A DNA stretch of 64,000 nt from contig NC_084892.1 of the NCBI RefSeq assembly GCF_958979055.1, positions 5,473,501 to 5,537,500 of the forward strand, given 5' to 3'. A program made the translations under genes and the position numbers. The notes below the pieces were generated by a model. It was not told the DNA's origin and ran no database searches. It saw only the letters and a program-made list of their open reading frames with translations. Shown piece by piece: positions 46,640 through 57,345 of this stretch. Position 1 is the first letter of the stretch, and every line of letters begins with the position of its first letter. Source of the DNA: Alnus glutinosa (Eukaryota; Streptophyta; Magnoliopsida; Fagales; Betulaceae).

Positions 46640-49288
46640 TCAATTGAACATTAAAAGTTTAATCCCAAAGAAGAAGAAGACAGAAGTGCCCTTAATTACC
46701 TCAACATCATCTTCTGTTGAAGAAGTACTTGATATGTCCTCATCAAGTTCAACTTCTGGTACATGCGCGATCTTGGGTTGATCTTCTCGTTTGCATTTTT
46801 TACTCAATTCAGGACAGCCTTTAATCTTCAATGATCTTAGCGTAGTGAGACAAAGTGTCTGCTCCGGAAGAGATGACAACGCGGGGCAGTTTTTAATCTC
46901 AAGTGCGCGAAGTGACTTGAGAGTTGGCAACCACTCAGGCAAGGATGTGAAGTTCTCACAATCTATGATTTGTAGGTACTGTAAAGTATTAGCAGATCCT
47001 TGGATCCATTGGGGCAAGACCTCCAACTTTGGCAACCGTAGAATCGACAAAATTCGGAGGTTCAACTTGAGATCTTGATCATTTTCTCCCATCAAAACAA
47101 GCTCTTCACAATTTCCGATTTCAAGGAGCTCTAAGGAAGTTAGGTGCTTGATATAGAGTGTCAAAGTGGTCAACCTTGGACAACTCCATATACCCAACTC
47201 TCGAAGGTTGGTGAGGCACCCGTCCATACCTTGAAACAAAACTTCTAGTCTAGGACAATCATCTATAAACAAGAACCGAAGAGAATTCAAGGATCCATTC
47301 TTCAACAACCATGTAGACTTTGTTGTTATTGTCAAATACCTAAGGCTGATCATGTTCCTCATATCTTTGGGCAACCGTTCAAGTTTCTTACATCCATCAA
47401 GCAGTAATGTTTGCAAATGGTGTAGGTTACAAATGGAATTAGGAAGTTCCATGATTCTTTCATTATAAGATAGGTCGATATATTTCAAATGCTTCAAAGT
47501 GCCGATAGAACTTGGCAAGACCTCAAAAGATGATCCACCAAAATGAAGCAACCGCAGGGACATAAATCTTGAGATGCATGCTTCAGCTAAGGACACTGGT
47601 TGTTTGGTTGTGAACATAACGGAGCGCACCTTTGTAAACTTGTCTAAGCATTTTGGAACTTCTTGACTCAAGTCTTTGGTTGAAAATGACAAATGACGAA
47701 TTGTTCTAATAATGTCTTTAGCATCAAAATCTACTTCTGAACACTCTCCTTGTGCAATTGAGATTGCAAGATCATGGATTAGATCATGCATTTTAAAAGT
47801 ATAGATGGGCAAGTTAGGAATGTCTTTCTCAACGTCTTGGAAGAAAGATCTCGACACCAACTCATTTATATACAAGTTTCCAACATATTCCAACTCTTGT
47901 TTTTCAATAATAGACGTTTCAAGTATTAGTTCATGTGCCATCCATGCTTGAATCAAAAGATACGAATAGAATTTGTGGTCTTTTGGGAAAAGAGAACAAA
48001 AGGCAAAGCATCGCTTCAAGTGAATTGGCAGTTGATCGTAACTCAATCGCAATACGGGTAAGATGTCATTCTCCTTTTGTTCTAATTTCCATATCTCATT
48101 ATCTCTCACAAATTCCCACTCCTGTTCATCAACTTTTGAATGAAGCAGACTGCCTAAAGTCTTCACTGCCAATGGAACCCCTTTACATTTTCCCACAATT
48201 TCTTTTCCAATTTTTAAGAGGTTTGGATGTTGTTTCTCTTCTCTTTCCTCAAATGCACATTTCACAAACAAAGACAAACAATCTTCTTGGGATAGACCTT
48301 TTAAATTGTATGTAGAATCAGTGCTCATAGCGGAGGCAACCAAGTCACTACGTGTTGTCACTATAATTTTACTTCCTTCAGAACCATCAATTAACAAATC
48401 TCTCAATTCAATCCATTTATTACGATCTTCATTCCATACATCATCCAAGACAAGCAGAAATTTCTGATCTTTTAAAAGTTCTCTCAATCTAGTTTGCAAT
48501 GTATCAACATTCCAATTTTCATCAATTCCAATCCCAATTGCATTGCATGCAGATTTAAGGATTTCTTTTATCAATCTTGTAACACTAAAATCTTCAGACA
48601 CACAAACCCACATTCTCAATTGAAAAGTCTGGACTACACGTTCATTGTTGTACACCCACTTGGCAAGTGTGGTCTTCCCCAAACCTCCTAATCCGACTAT
48701 GGAAATTACATTGATATTTTTGCGAACATCTGAGTGCATCAAAAGATAATTAATGATATTTTCTTTGTCCTTATCCCTTCCGATTACTTTTGATGGATGG
48801 ACAAATGAGATTAAATCTATTTCCCTCAACCGGTGCTTGATACGCCCATCTTCACGTTGTTCAGTGAGATTAAACTTATCCTTATCGGCTTCAATCTCAT
48901 CTAACCTCTCTCTAATGCCCTTAATTTTATGAGCCAGTTTGAAGGGGAATGCACGTGTCATAGAGGATGAAAAGGAATGAAGTACCTTTCTAGAAGTGCT
49001 CCCATGTGTGGCAACCACTTGATTCCTTAAAGCTTGGTACTCAATTTCATCAAACAAATCCTCGGCATCATGAAGGACATCGTTGAGCTGCCCTAGCCAG
49101 AGCCTCAGCAGGGGGTTACTTGCTTGCTTCTTTTCGGCATCCAGGAGCACCTCTCTAATGATTGACATGGCGCGCTTAAGCCTTCTTAGATCGCTTTTGA
49201 TACCCCATGCCAAGCTCAACTCTTGGTAAACAACAGACCCTAGCTTTTGTAAGACGTTTCCCATTATGCCAGAGGCAAGTTCAGCCAT
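46640..49288 (-). CDS. CNL4: intact CC-NB-ARC-LRR resistance protein (RGA-type, 882 aa)
   Basis: The only complete CNL in the window. The start ATG at 49288 (MAELASGIMGN) is conserved in CNL2 and CNL3; the frame is open further upstream only through 5' leader sequence. Domains: coiled coil 1-160 with DAEDLFDEIEY (74-84, EDVID-type); NB-ARC with P-loop GLGGLGKTT (199-207), RNBS-A FQLRMWVCVSEDF, kinase-2 LLVLDDVW (278-285, final W typical of CNLs), RNBS-B GSKIIVTTR (305-313), GVPLAVKTL (370-378), [16 protein letters not shown] (427-437), MHD (500-502); LRRs from about 530 to 835. Such proteins are cytosolic ADP/ATP-switched immune receptors that sense pathogen effectors. The last 20 residues may instead be intron: GATGTTGAG followed by GTAATT near 46700 looks like a donor site. 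Ligand unknown. Confidence 0.93.
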   Translation of the reverse strand: MAELASGIMGNVLQKLGSVVYQELSLAWGIKSDLRRLKRAMSIIREVLLDAEKKQASNPLLRLWLGQLNDVLHDAEDLFDEIEYQALRNQVVATHGSTSRKVLHSFSSSMTRAFPFKLAHKIKGIRERLDEIEADKDKFNLTEQREDGRIKHRLREIDLISFVHPSKVIGRDKDKENIINYLLMHSDVRKNINVISIVGLGGLGKTTLAKWVYNNERVVQTFQLRMWVCVSEDFSVTRLIKEILKSACNAIGIGIDENWNVDTLQTRLRELLKDQKFLLVLDDVWNEDRNKWIELRDLLIDGSEGSKIIVTTRSDLVASAMSTDSTYNLKGLSQEDCLSLFVKCAFEEREEKQHPNLLKIGKEIVGKCKGVPLAVKTLGSLLHSKVDEQEWEFVRDNEIWKLEQKENDILPVLRLSYDQLPIHLKRCFAFCSLFPKDHKFYSYLLIQAWMAHELILETSIIEKQELEYVGNLYINELVSRSFFQDVEKDIPNLPIYTFKMHDLIHDLAISIAQGECSEVDFDAKDIIRTIRHLSFSTKDLSQEVPKCLDKFTKVRSVMFTTKQPVSLAEACISRFMSLRLLHFGGSSFEVLPSSIGTLKHLKYIDLSYNERIMELPNSICNLHHLQTLLLDGCKKLERLPKDMRNMISLRYLTITTKSTWLLKNGSLNSLRFLFIDDCPRLEVLFQGMDGCLTNLRELGIWSCPRLTTLTLYIKHLTSLELLEIGNCEELVLMGENDQDLKLNLRILSILRLPKLEVLPQWIQGSANTLQYLQIIDCENFTSLPEWLPTLKSLRALEIKNCPALSSLPEQTLCLTTLRSLKIKGCPELSKKCKREDQPKIAHVPEVELDEDISSTSSTEDDVEVIKGTSVFFFFGIKLLMFN

Positions 49289-49404
49289 GTTCTGTAGGTT
49301 GGGGGGGGGGGGGTTGGGTTTGAAAGCTTGAAGGAGAAGGGAGAGACTCAGAGAGCAAGGCTGCAGCCAAGTGGTCGAGGAAGAAATAGGCCTCCTATTC
49401 CTCA

Positions 49405-50060
49405 AATCACGTGGCTTGGGACCTACCAGAATTGGCAACACGTTCAATCAATCCACAAAGCTCTCTCTTTTCACCACGTAAAGACAAGGAAAAAGGCAAA
49501 GAAAAAAGATTCCCACCATCAAAAGCTCTCTCTATTCGGGTAAAGTGAAGAAGACGTACAGTGCAACAAATGTAATTAGGAAGGAATTGGTGAAGGCCAT
49601 GGAGAATGAATATAATCATCTATTCCATTGCAGACTGCACAAATAACAAAATTGTATCATATTTTGCCTGTTCCTGAACCCATGCATACCCTCCTATATA
49701 TAGGAAGGAATTGATCAATATATTAATTAAAGGAATAGTCCCAAGGATAATAATTAAACATATTAAAAGGGGCTTTGGCTTCATTTCTTTGAAAGAGAGT
49801 CGGGGGAATGGGGCCAGGGGATAAAAAGCACGTAATTAAATAATAACGCATGCAGATAAGGAAAGAAGGCCAGGGGGCCGGAGAAAGAGATTTATGTGTT
49901 CTTTCTTTTTCTCTCTTTTACTAGTCAGCTTTTTGTTTGATTCCCCTATCTTATCGATCACATGACTTGGGGACCCACCAACGTTCAATCAACCCACAAA
50001 GCTCTCTCTTTTCACAACGTAAAGACAAGGAAAAAGGCAAAGAAAAAAGAGAAGTGATTG
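49405..50060. repeat. Duplicated CNL4 upstream flank
   Basis: A segment around 49405-49515 (CCACAAAGCTCTCTCTTTTC, GACAAGGAAAAAGGCAAAGA) recurs at 49960-50055 and 59448-59550, and partly at 59057-59080. A second segment, 49565-49705, including a palindromic CCTATATATAGG, recurs at 60375-60475. So upstream DNA of one CNL has been copied without its gene. Confidence 0.7.
49408..49413. promoter_or_regulatory. G-box CACGTG upstream of CNL4
   Basis: CACGTG lies 120 bases upstream of the CNL4 ATG. In the two duplicated versions of this flank (49960 and 59448) the corresponding bases are CACATG, so the box is specific to the copy attached to the intact gene. It may lie in the 5' leader. Confidence 0.4.
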
Positions 50061-51225
50061 TTACACTCCAAGTGTACAACAATTTCACTCCCTCAAGACA
50101 CCATGGAGTCTACAGTATAGCTGAAGTGTTTTTATCATTTCCGATGAAAAAATGAACATCTTTTGCAAAGACCTAATAATGACGACATGTAACGATGAAT
50201 TTGAGATTAGTTGTATTGGTAAGGTGATGAATTTGTATTATTTTTCAAGAAAAATAATTGCAGTATCAAATAAAGTCTAAGTGGACTTATCTAATTAATA
50301 TAACCGAGTTTTTTTTTTTTTTTTTTGGGTGTAAATGCAAAAGATAGCTTTCAATATGATTTTGTTACAAGCACCCTTAACTAGTCAAAATGTTAACATA
50401 AGTCTAAAATACTTTGCATCAGGCTTACCATGCAAGTTGCTGAAAATAGCCTGAAATGGTTGGTCACCGTGAAGGCGTGAACCATGTTCTTCAAATTTGC
50501 AACTACTATTCAGTACTAACTAAAATGTTTAAAAAAAAAAAAAATCTCTTTTCTCTCATTTTTTTTTTTTATCTATTTCGTTATTTCTATATGACTGTTA
50601 AAGAAAAAAATATATATATTTTGAAAATTATGACCGTTAGAAAAATAAGAATTTTAAAAAATATAACCGTCATAAAAAAAAAAATGACAGTTAGGAAAAA
50701 AAAATTCAAAAAATATGACTATTAGGAAAACACAAATTTTCAAAGATAGAATTGTTGAAGAAAGAATAAAGAAATCTTTGAAAAATAATATTTAAATAGA
50801 ATAATGAAAGTTGATAACTAAAATGCTTATCAAGATGTAGGTGCTTTAACAAAGTAGATGGTTAAAATAGAAAAATATAATTTTTTTTATATCTAAAATA
50901 AAAAATAAATTTGTTGAGCATGATATAAATGCCCTATGCTCTTGTAAAACTCTAACGTGTAAGCGGGATACAGTTTTTAAAATTTCCTTTTAGTCTAATT
51001 CATTGTTTTGGTTTTTAAGAGTTTACGTACAGAACCAGAAATCCAGAATAATTCCAACTCGATCACTAGAGTTATGTTTGTTAACATAAAATCAGCACGT
51101 AAAGCTAATAAAATAGCAACAACAAAGCACTTAAGAAAACATAAAATGCAGTTATGTATTTATAAAAAAATAAAAAATAAAAAAACATTAAATGCATGGG
51201 TGTAAAAACCTTAGTAAACGTACAT
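50060..51225. other. AT-rich spacer with short imperfect repeats
   Basis: No gene seen. At 50590-50745, about four imperfect copies of a unit of 35-45 bases with the core ATGACCGTTAGAAAAA occur. Confidence 0.5.
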
Positions 51226-51959
51226 AAGGTAAAGTAAAGGCCATTCATCTGGTTGAGGCGCAACAAATTCGTTTTTGAAGAACTCTTTACAGCACCAAGC
51301 CAAGCGCGCAGCTCGACAGGCAATGGAGTCATGTGAAGGTTTTATTGAAGCCACTGTAGGGCCCCAAAATACAGTGGATGCAACGCCCCTAGCCATGCCA
51401 AATGGATGATGCCTCCTCCGGAAAGACCAAAAGTTAATTGGGATGCTTCGGTTAATCAACAACGCCGTTGCATGGGAGTGGGTGTGGTAGTGAGGGACTA
51501 TAATGGCAAATTCGAAGGAGCTTACTCGAATGTAGTACTCGGAATTACTAACCCCAATATAGCGGAGGCTATGGCAGCGTGGCAAGCGGCAAAGTTCTGT
51601 GCTGTCTAAGGTTTCCAGGATATCATTTTCGAAGGAGACTCGCTACATACTATCTCGGCATTGAAGACCCTGAGCTCCTGTTGGACACGTTCGAGGCAGT
51701 TAATTGAAGATATTGGAGAAAGACTTTGCAGCTTGGGATCTGTGGAGATTCAGCGTGTTCGTAGGACAGCAAACCAAGCTGCCCATTATTTGGCTAAATA
51801 TGCATGCATTGTCATCAAATTCTGATATTTCCTAGAGTGAGGATTGCCCTCCTCTCCAGCAAATTGTAATTGATGAACAAGCTTCAGCTCTCTCTTGAGT
51901 TATAATAAAAACTCCGATGTTCAAAAAAAAAAACAAAAACAAAAAAGGTAAAGTAAAGG
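51226..51959. repeat. 15-base LINE target-site duplication
   Basis: AAGGTAAAGTAAAGG is found at 51226-51240 and again at 51945-51959, exactly bracketing the LINE fragment and its A-rich tail. Confidence 0.92.
51241..51944 (+). mobile_element. 5'-truncated LINE insertion with perfect duplication
   Basis: About 700 bases of LINE 3' end. It begins in the zinc-binding/linker region (WLRRNKFVFEE), continues with an RNase H domain (KVNWDASVN, GVGVVVRDYNG, AEAMAAWQAAKF, IIFEGDSLHTI, VRRTANQAAHYLAKYA) and ends with ATAATAAAAACTCCGATGTT and an A-rich tail with C interruptions. A stop (TAG at 51607-51609) splits the RNase H domain and a frameshift separates the linker from it, so it is inactive. It is related to, but clearly different from, the LINE at 23063. 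Confidence 0.9.
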
Positions 51960-52982
51960 TCTAAACATAAGATGATAAATGAGTTCATAAAATAATTATG
52001 GGGTAATTACTTTTTTTCCCATAAACTACCATTACCATCATTTGTCAACATGCTCCTATGAACTAACAATTCGGCTAAAATAGAACATTCAACTATCATG
52101 TTTACAGATTTTCCTCCCTTCCGTCAGTCAGAAGGGTTAAATTTAACAGTCAACGCTCACATGACCATCACATGCCGTTTTACAAAGTTTTTCTTCCTAT
52201 TTTACCCTCACCTTTGTTGTCAGCTCATGGGGGCCTGTTGGAAGAAGGTGGTAGTTCATGAGGGGAAAAGGTAATTACCCCAAAAAATTAAAATTTATGC
52301 CAACAATTTTTATTTATTTTTTGATAAGTAAATGCTAACAATTCTTTCTACAATTCAAATCAATTTCTTCCTATTTTTATCTTAAAAGTTTAAGTTTACA
52401 TAATTAAACTTTTATATTTATATATCTGAGCCATGAACGCTTCATCAAAACCAATTCAATAAAATTTCAAAACACCTTCCCATTTATGGTATAGACAAAA
52501 AAGCCTCATGTGTCCAGAAATCTGTCATGGTGTTGAATGATAAAAGAGGTGGAGCCAGTTATAAAAAGACTACATGCATTTTTTTTTATCCTTTTTTTTT
52601 TTTGAGTAATGTTTCTTGCACAAATTTCATACAACTTTTGTACAATTCTAACAACTTTTTTTAAGATCAACTATTAGATATTTAAGACCTATATGTAGGA
52701 AAACAGATCCAATAGTTGATCAATAAAAAAAAAAAAAAAAATTGTTATAGTTGTACAAAAGTTGTATAACAATCATTTTTTTTTTTTACTTGAAAATGTA
52801 TTAAGTAGGCTGATATGAACCTGAAAACATGGCTGGTGTGTGGGTCAAAGGGTCAAGTGTAGAAAAGACGTAGGCCTAAGTCCTGAAATGGGCTGGAAAA
52901 TACATTGGTTTGACGACGATGCATTAAAAAAGTGAAAACAAGTGGGTCACATACATTCTAGCATAGAGAAAAGAAACACAGT

Positions 52983-53180
52983 TTATGAGTACCAAAAAAA
53001 TAACTCAGCATGTGTTGGAGTCGCATACTTATCTCCAACACGCACACCAGTCATTCCACGCAATGTAGAGAACGACTCAGAGGAGGAGAACCTATGCTTT
53101 AATTTGCCATAACACTGCTTGCATTGTGTCGTGTTTGTATCAGATTTACAAGTCATTACAAAAAGGCTTAGTCGTGTGTT
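52983..53180 (-). other. Unique core of the foldback element, possible captured gene piece
   Basis: The minus strand has a short cysteine-bearing open stretch (CKSDTNTTQCKQCYGKLKH, RGMTGVRVGDKYA). It faintly recalls the C-x2-C region of DUF26 secreted proteins, but the match is weak and too short to assign. Confidence 0.2.
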
Positions 53181-54238
53181 GGGAGCATTTGCGGGGGAAA
53201 GGAAAAGTTGTACAACAATCATTTCAAGTAAAAAAAAAAAAAAAAATGATTGTTGTACAACTTTCATACAACTCGAACAACTTTTTTTTTTTTTTTTTTT
53301 ATGATCAACTATTGGATCTGTTTTCCTACATGTGGGTCTTAAATATTCAATGGTTGATCTTAAAAAAAGTTGTTAGAATCGTATAAAAGTTGTACAAAAT
53401 TTGTACAAGAAACATTACTAAAAAAAAGAAACCGATAAAAAAATGCATGTAGTCTCTTTACAACTGGTACCACTTCTTTTATCATCCAACACCATGACAG
53501 ATTTCTGGACACATGAGGCTTTTTTGTGTGTACCATAAATGGGAAGGTGTTTTAAAATTTTATTGAATTACTTTCGGTGAAGTGTGCATGGTTCAGATAT
53601 ATATTTAAAAGAACAATTTAAATATAAAAGTTTAATTACGTAAACCTAAACCTTTTAAGATAAAAATAGAAAGAAATTGATTTGAATTGTAGAAAGAATT
53701 GTTAGTCGTGTGTTGGGAGCATGTGCGGGGGAAAGGAAAAGTTGTACAACAATCATTTCAAGTAAAAAAAAATGATTGTTGTACAACTTTCGTACAACTC
53801 TAACTTTTTTTTCTTTTTTTTTTTTATGATCAACAATTAGATCTGTTTTCCTACATGTGGGCCTTAAATATCAAATGGTTGATCTTAAAAAAAGTTGCTA
53901 GAATTGTATAAAAGTTGTACGAAATTTGTGCAAGAAACATTACTAAAAAAAAAAAAAAGAAACCGATAAAAAATGCATGTAGTCTTTTTACAACTGGTAC
54001 CACCTCTTTTTTCATCCAACATCATGGCAGATTTATGGACACATGAGGCTTTTTTGTGTGTACCATAAATGGGAAGGTGTTTTAAAATTTTATTGAATTA
54101 GTTTTGGTGAAGTGTGCATGGTTTAAATATATATTTAAAATAACAATTTAAATATAAAAGTTTAATTACATAAACCTAAACTTTTTAAGATAAAAATAGA
54201 AAGAAATTAATTTGAATTGTAAAAAAGAATTGTCAGCA
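53171..54238. repeat. 534-base tandem duplication within the foldback arm
   Basis: 53171-53704 and 53705-54238 are direct copies (GTCGTGTGTTGGGAGCAT, TGCATGTAGTCT, ACCATAAATGGGAAGGTGTT in each). Each contains a small palindrome around AAGTTGTACAACAATCATTT. Confidence 0.85.
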
Positions 54239-54368
54239 TTTACTTATCAAAAAAAAAAAGTTGGCATAGATTCTAAATTTTTGGGGTAATTACCTTTTTC
54301 CTTCATGAACTACCACCCTCTTCCAATATGCCCTTATGAACTGACAACAAAGATGAGGGTAAAATATG

Positions 54369-54406
<38 letters not shown>

Positions 54407-54892
54407 TGTAAAACGGCATGTAACAGTCACGTGAGATATTAACCGTCAGATTTAACCCCTTTGACTGACGTAAGGGGAGAAAACTTGTAACATTAACAGT
54501 TGAATGCTCTATTTTGATCGAGTTATTAGCTCATAAGGGCATATTAACATAAGGTGGTAATTCATGAGAAAAAGTTAATTATCCCAATAATTATTTATCT
54601 CTTGTGCGGCTTGTGCCCCTCGTGCCCTTATTGTTCAATAAGTAAACTAAATATATGTCATGTCATGACTTATTTCTCATCAAACTTTCTTTTCGGCCTC
54701 TTACTCGTTTCATCCTAATATGAAAACATAAACATAAAAACAAAAGGAATGAGAATATATATATATATTCAATAAGTAATATTTTTCTACCAATTTAAAA
54801 CTAGTTGGGTAAAAACACTTTCTTTCAAAACGTTTTCCTTAAAATAACTTATTTCATCGTAAAAACATGTTTGGTTTGGTTTTTTATATTTA

Positions 54893-55877
54893 GGGGTAAT
54901 TACCTTTTCCCCCCATGAACTACCGGCCAATGTCATTTTGCCCCCACGAACTACCACTTCAACCAAAAGAGAGCATCAAACTACCATTTTTACACACTTT
55001 GCCCCCTTCTGTCAGTCTAATTCATGCAAAGACGTAAATGCCCTAACTCAATTTCAAAAATGACTTAAATACCCTCATTTAAAAAATAAAAAAAATAATA
55101 AAAAAAAAACTAAAGAAAAAGGGGTGGCGGCAGGAGCTGGCTGCCGCCACCCCTGAGGTGGCCGGGTGGCCTGCGAGCCACCCCTAGAGGTGGCTCCGGC
55201 CACCTCTAGGGTGGCTCGCGGCCCCCCCTAGAGGTGGCTCCGGCCACCTCTAGGGGGGCTCGCGGCCCCCCCAGGTTCTGGGGCGGCCGTGCGGCCACCC
55301 CTTCGGCCGGGGTGGGCCGCGAGCCACCCCAGAGGTGGTTGGAGCCACCTCTAGGGTGGCTCGCGGCCCACCCCGAAAGCTGGGTGGCCGTGCGGCCACC
55401 CCTTAGGCTGGGGTGGGCCGCGAGCCACCCCAGAGGTGGCCGGAGCCACCTCTGGGGTGGCTCGCAGCCCACCCCGAAAGCTAGGTGGCCGCGCGGCCAC
55501 CCTAGAAATGACCTAGGGTGGCCGCGCGGCCCCCCCAGGTTCTGGGGAGGCCGTGCGGCCACCCGGCCACCACAGGGGTGGCGGCAGCCACCCCTTTTCC
55601 TTCAGGTTTTTGGGTTTTTTTTTTTTTTTTTTTTTTAAAAAAAAAATATATATTAATTTTAATATTTTTTATTAATTACTGTAGAGGGTATTTTGGTCTT
55701 TAAGTCAAAATTAATGGTAAAAAATGGCATATTCCATCCAAAATTAACGGAATTCCTGACGGAAGGGGGCAAAGTGTATAAAAATGGTAGTTTGATGCTC
55801 TCTTTTGGTCGAAGTGGTAGTTCGTGGGGGCAAAATGACATTGGCCGGTAGTTCATGGGGGAAAAGGTAATTACCCC
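54893..55877. mobile_element. GGGGTAATTAC-ended TIR element, copy 3, with GC-rich palindromic core
   Basis: Starts GGGGTAATTACC and ends GGTAATTACCCC; arms of over 100 bases share CATGAACTACCGGCCAATG and its complement. A perfect nine-base duplication TTATATTTA flanks it (54884-54892 and 55878-55886). The core at 55125-55600 is strikingly GC-rich and built of nested inverted repeats of GGTGGCTCGCGGCC / GGCCGCGAGCCACC words. The long Pro/Arg/Gly-rich open frames there on both strands are repeat artefacts. Confidence 0.85.
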
Positions 55878-55886
55878 TTATATTTA

Positions 55887-57345
55887 AATATTTCTATTCG
55901 AATTTTATCCAATCTATTTTTAACCCAACTCAAAAAAATAATATAATAATAAATAAAATAACATCAGCCACCTGGCCGATTTTCGAGCCATCCTCATCTG
56001 ATTCTAGGTGGTGTTCAACCACCCCCAAAATAAAGGCTGGGGTGGCTTGACCACCCCCAAGCGATTTCGGGAGTGGCTAAGCTAACCTTCGAACCACCCC
56101 AATTTTTATTTTTATTTTTATAATTAAAATATCATTTTTTTATATATTTACTTTTTTCAAACATATTCAATTTAATTGATTATCTCCTCAAATATTTTTT
56201 TTTTCAATTTTGTTTTATGTTCTCTATATATATCATCCACACATAATTTCAAAACAATTTTTTTTTTTTTTTTGGTATTCAAAATTTTAAATATAGTATA
56301 AAAAAATCACACATCCAAACGAAATCTAAGATTCTTAAACTATTCATCGAAAAACTGAATTCGAAAACATTGACTTCCGCATGAAAATAAAACTCTTAAT
56401 AAATTTCTTCATAAAACCGAACTTTATTAAAATATCACTTTCATCTTATACTAGGGGTAAATATATTTTCCTTTAAAGCATTTTCTTAAAAAAATATTTA
56501 ATTTACAATAAAAAGGAAATTCCTAATATTCTTTCTTTGTAAAATTGAATTTAAGAATTTTTTTTTTTTGGATGAATATTTAAGAAAATTTTATTTTCTT
56601 CCTTTTCTTATCGTAGCCTAGGATATTGTTACCCCCAACATGCATTCAAGGGTTACGTAATCCAGCCTACGAGATAATAGCATTATGGCTACGGGCGTGC
56701 CATTTTACCATTTACTTAACTTCTGAGTACACTCAGCTTTGCTACAATTTCAGCTTCATCTCCTCACAATCAGCAATGGGGGGCTGAGTAATCGAAGAGG
56801 ATGAAGATATTTATAGAAATTGATAATAAAATAAAGAGGGATAAAGAAAATACAAAGATTAAGGTTGTTCGGCCTATGACTTACATCCATACATTAAAGT
56901 CGTATAGGCTATATTTTTACTTAATATTTGATTTAGGTACAATGCTCAATTTATAAAACTTTACATGTGATTTGAATAATTTCAAATATAAAAATATCTC
57001 TTAGATTATGATTAACAAATTATTTAATAATCAAATCATCTAAATCCCTTGATTTATGGGATGCAAATCAACATTTATCACCAAAGATTTCTATCATGTA
57101 ACATACACAAGTCTCATCAGCTCATCTCCAAGATTTGTCATAAACTTTGAATACTTTCATTGATACCAAATTGCCAATCACTTCCTTACACCACCTTATA
57201 TAATTTCTTACATAAATGGACGTAAATAGCAAAAACAGAGTTCGACGTAAACAGAACAAGAGAACAAACTAAGACCAACAGACCTCATCCTTGAACAGAT
57301 TTCATGCTGGATCCACAATTCTTGACGATGACACGACATTTTATC
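55887..57345. other. Spacer, no gene seen
   Basis: AT-rich except for a CCACCCC/GGGGTGG patch at 55965-56100 related to the GC-rich cores of nearby elements. No coding sequence, RNA gene or clear transposon end was recognised. Confidence 0.5.

Larger units (their letters stand above)
52000..54585. mobile_element. GGGGTAATTAC-ended long-arm foldback element, copy 2 (composite)
   Basis: The left end GGGGTAATTAC and right end (reversed, GGGATAATTAAC) are flanked by a nine-base duplication AATAATTAT (51991-51999 and 54586-54594). Arms of about 780 bases, 52000-52790 and 53740-54585, are inverted copies of each other (CATGTGTCCAGAAATCTG, CCTTCCCATTTATGG and others). The arm next to the centre is present twice in tandem on the right, 53171-53704 and 53705-54238. 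The centre, 52790-53170, is unique. The structure resembles a Mutator-like or foldback element with gene-like cargo. No transposase. Confidence 0.7.

Noticed and set aside
52983-53180. Possible DUF26-type cysteine-rich peptide in the foldback core
   Set aside because: Only one C-x2-C unit and no signal peptide; too weak to call a gene, so it is listed only as a low-confidence feature.
55206-55638. Overlapping Pro/Arg/Gly-rich frames on both strands
   Set aside because: They come from GC-rich palindromes lacking stop codons; both strands look alike and nothing resembles a domain.
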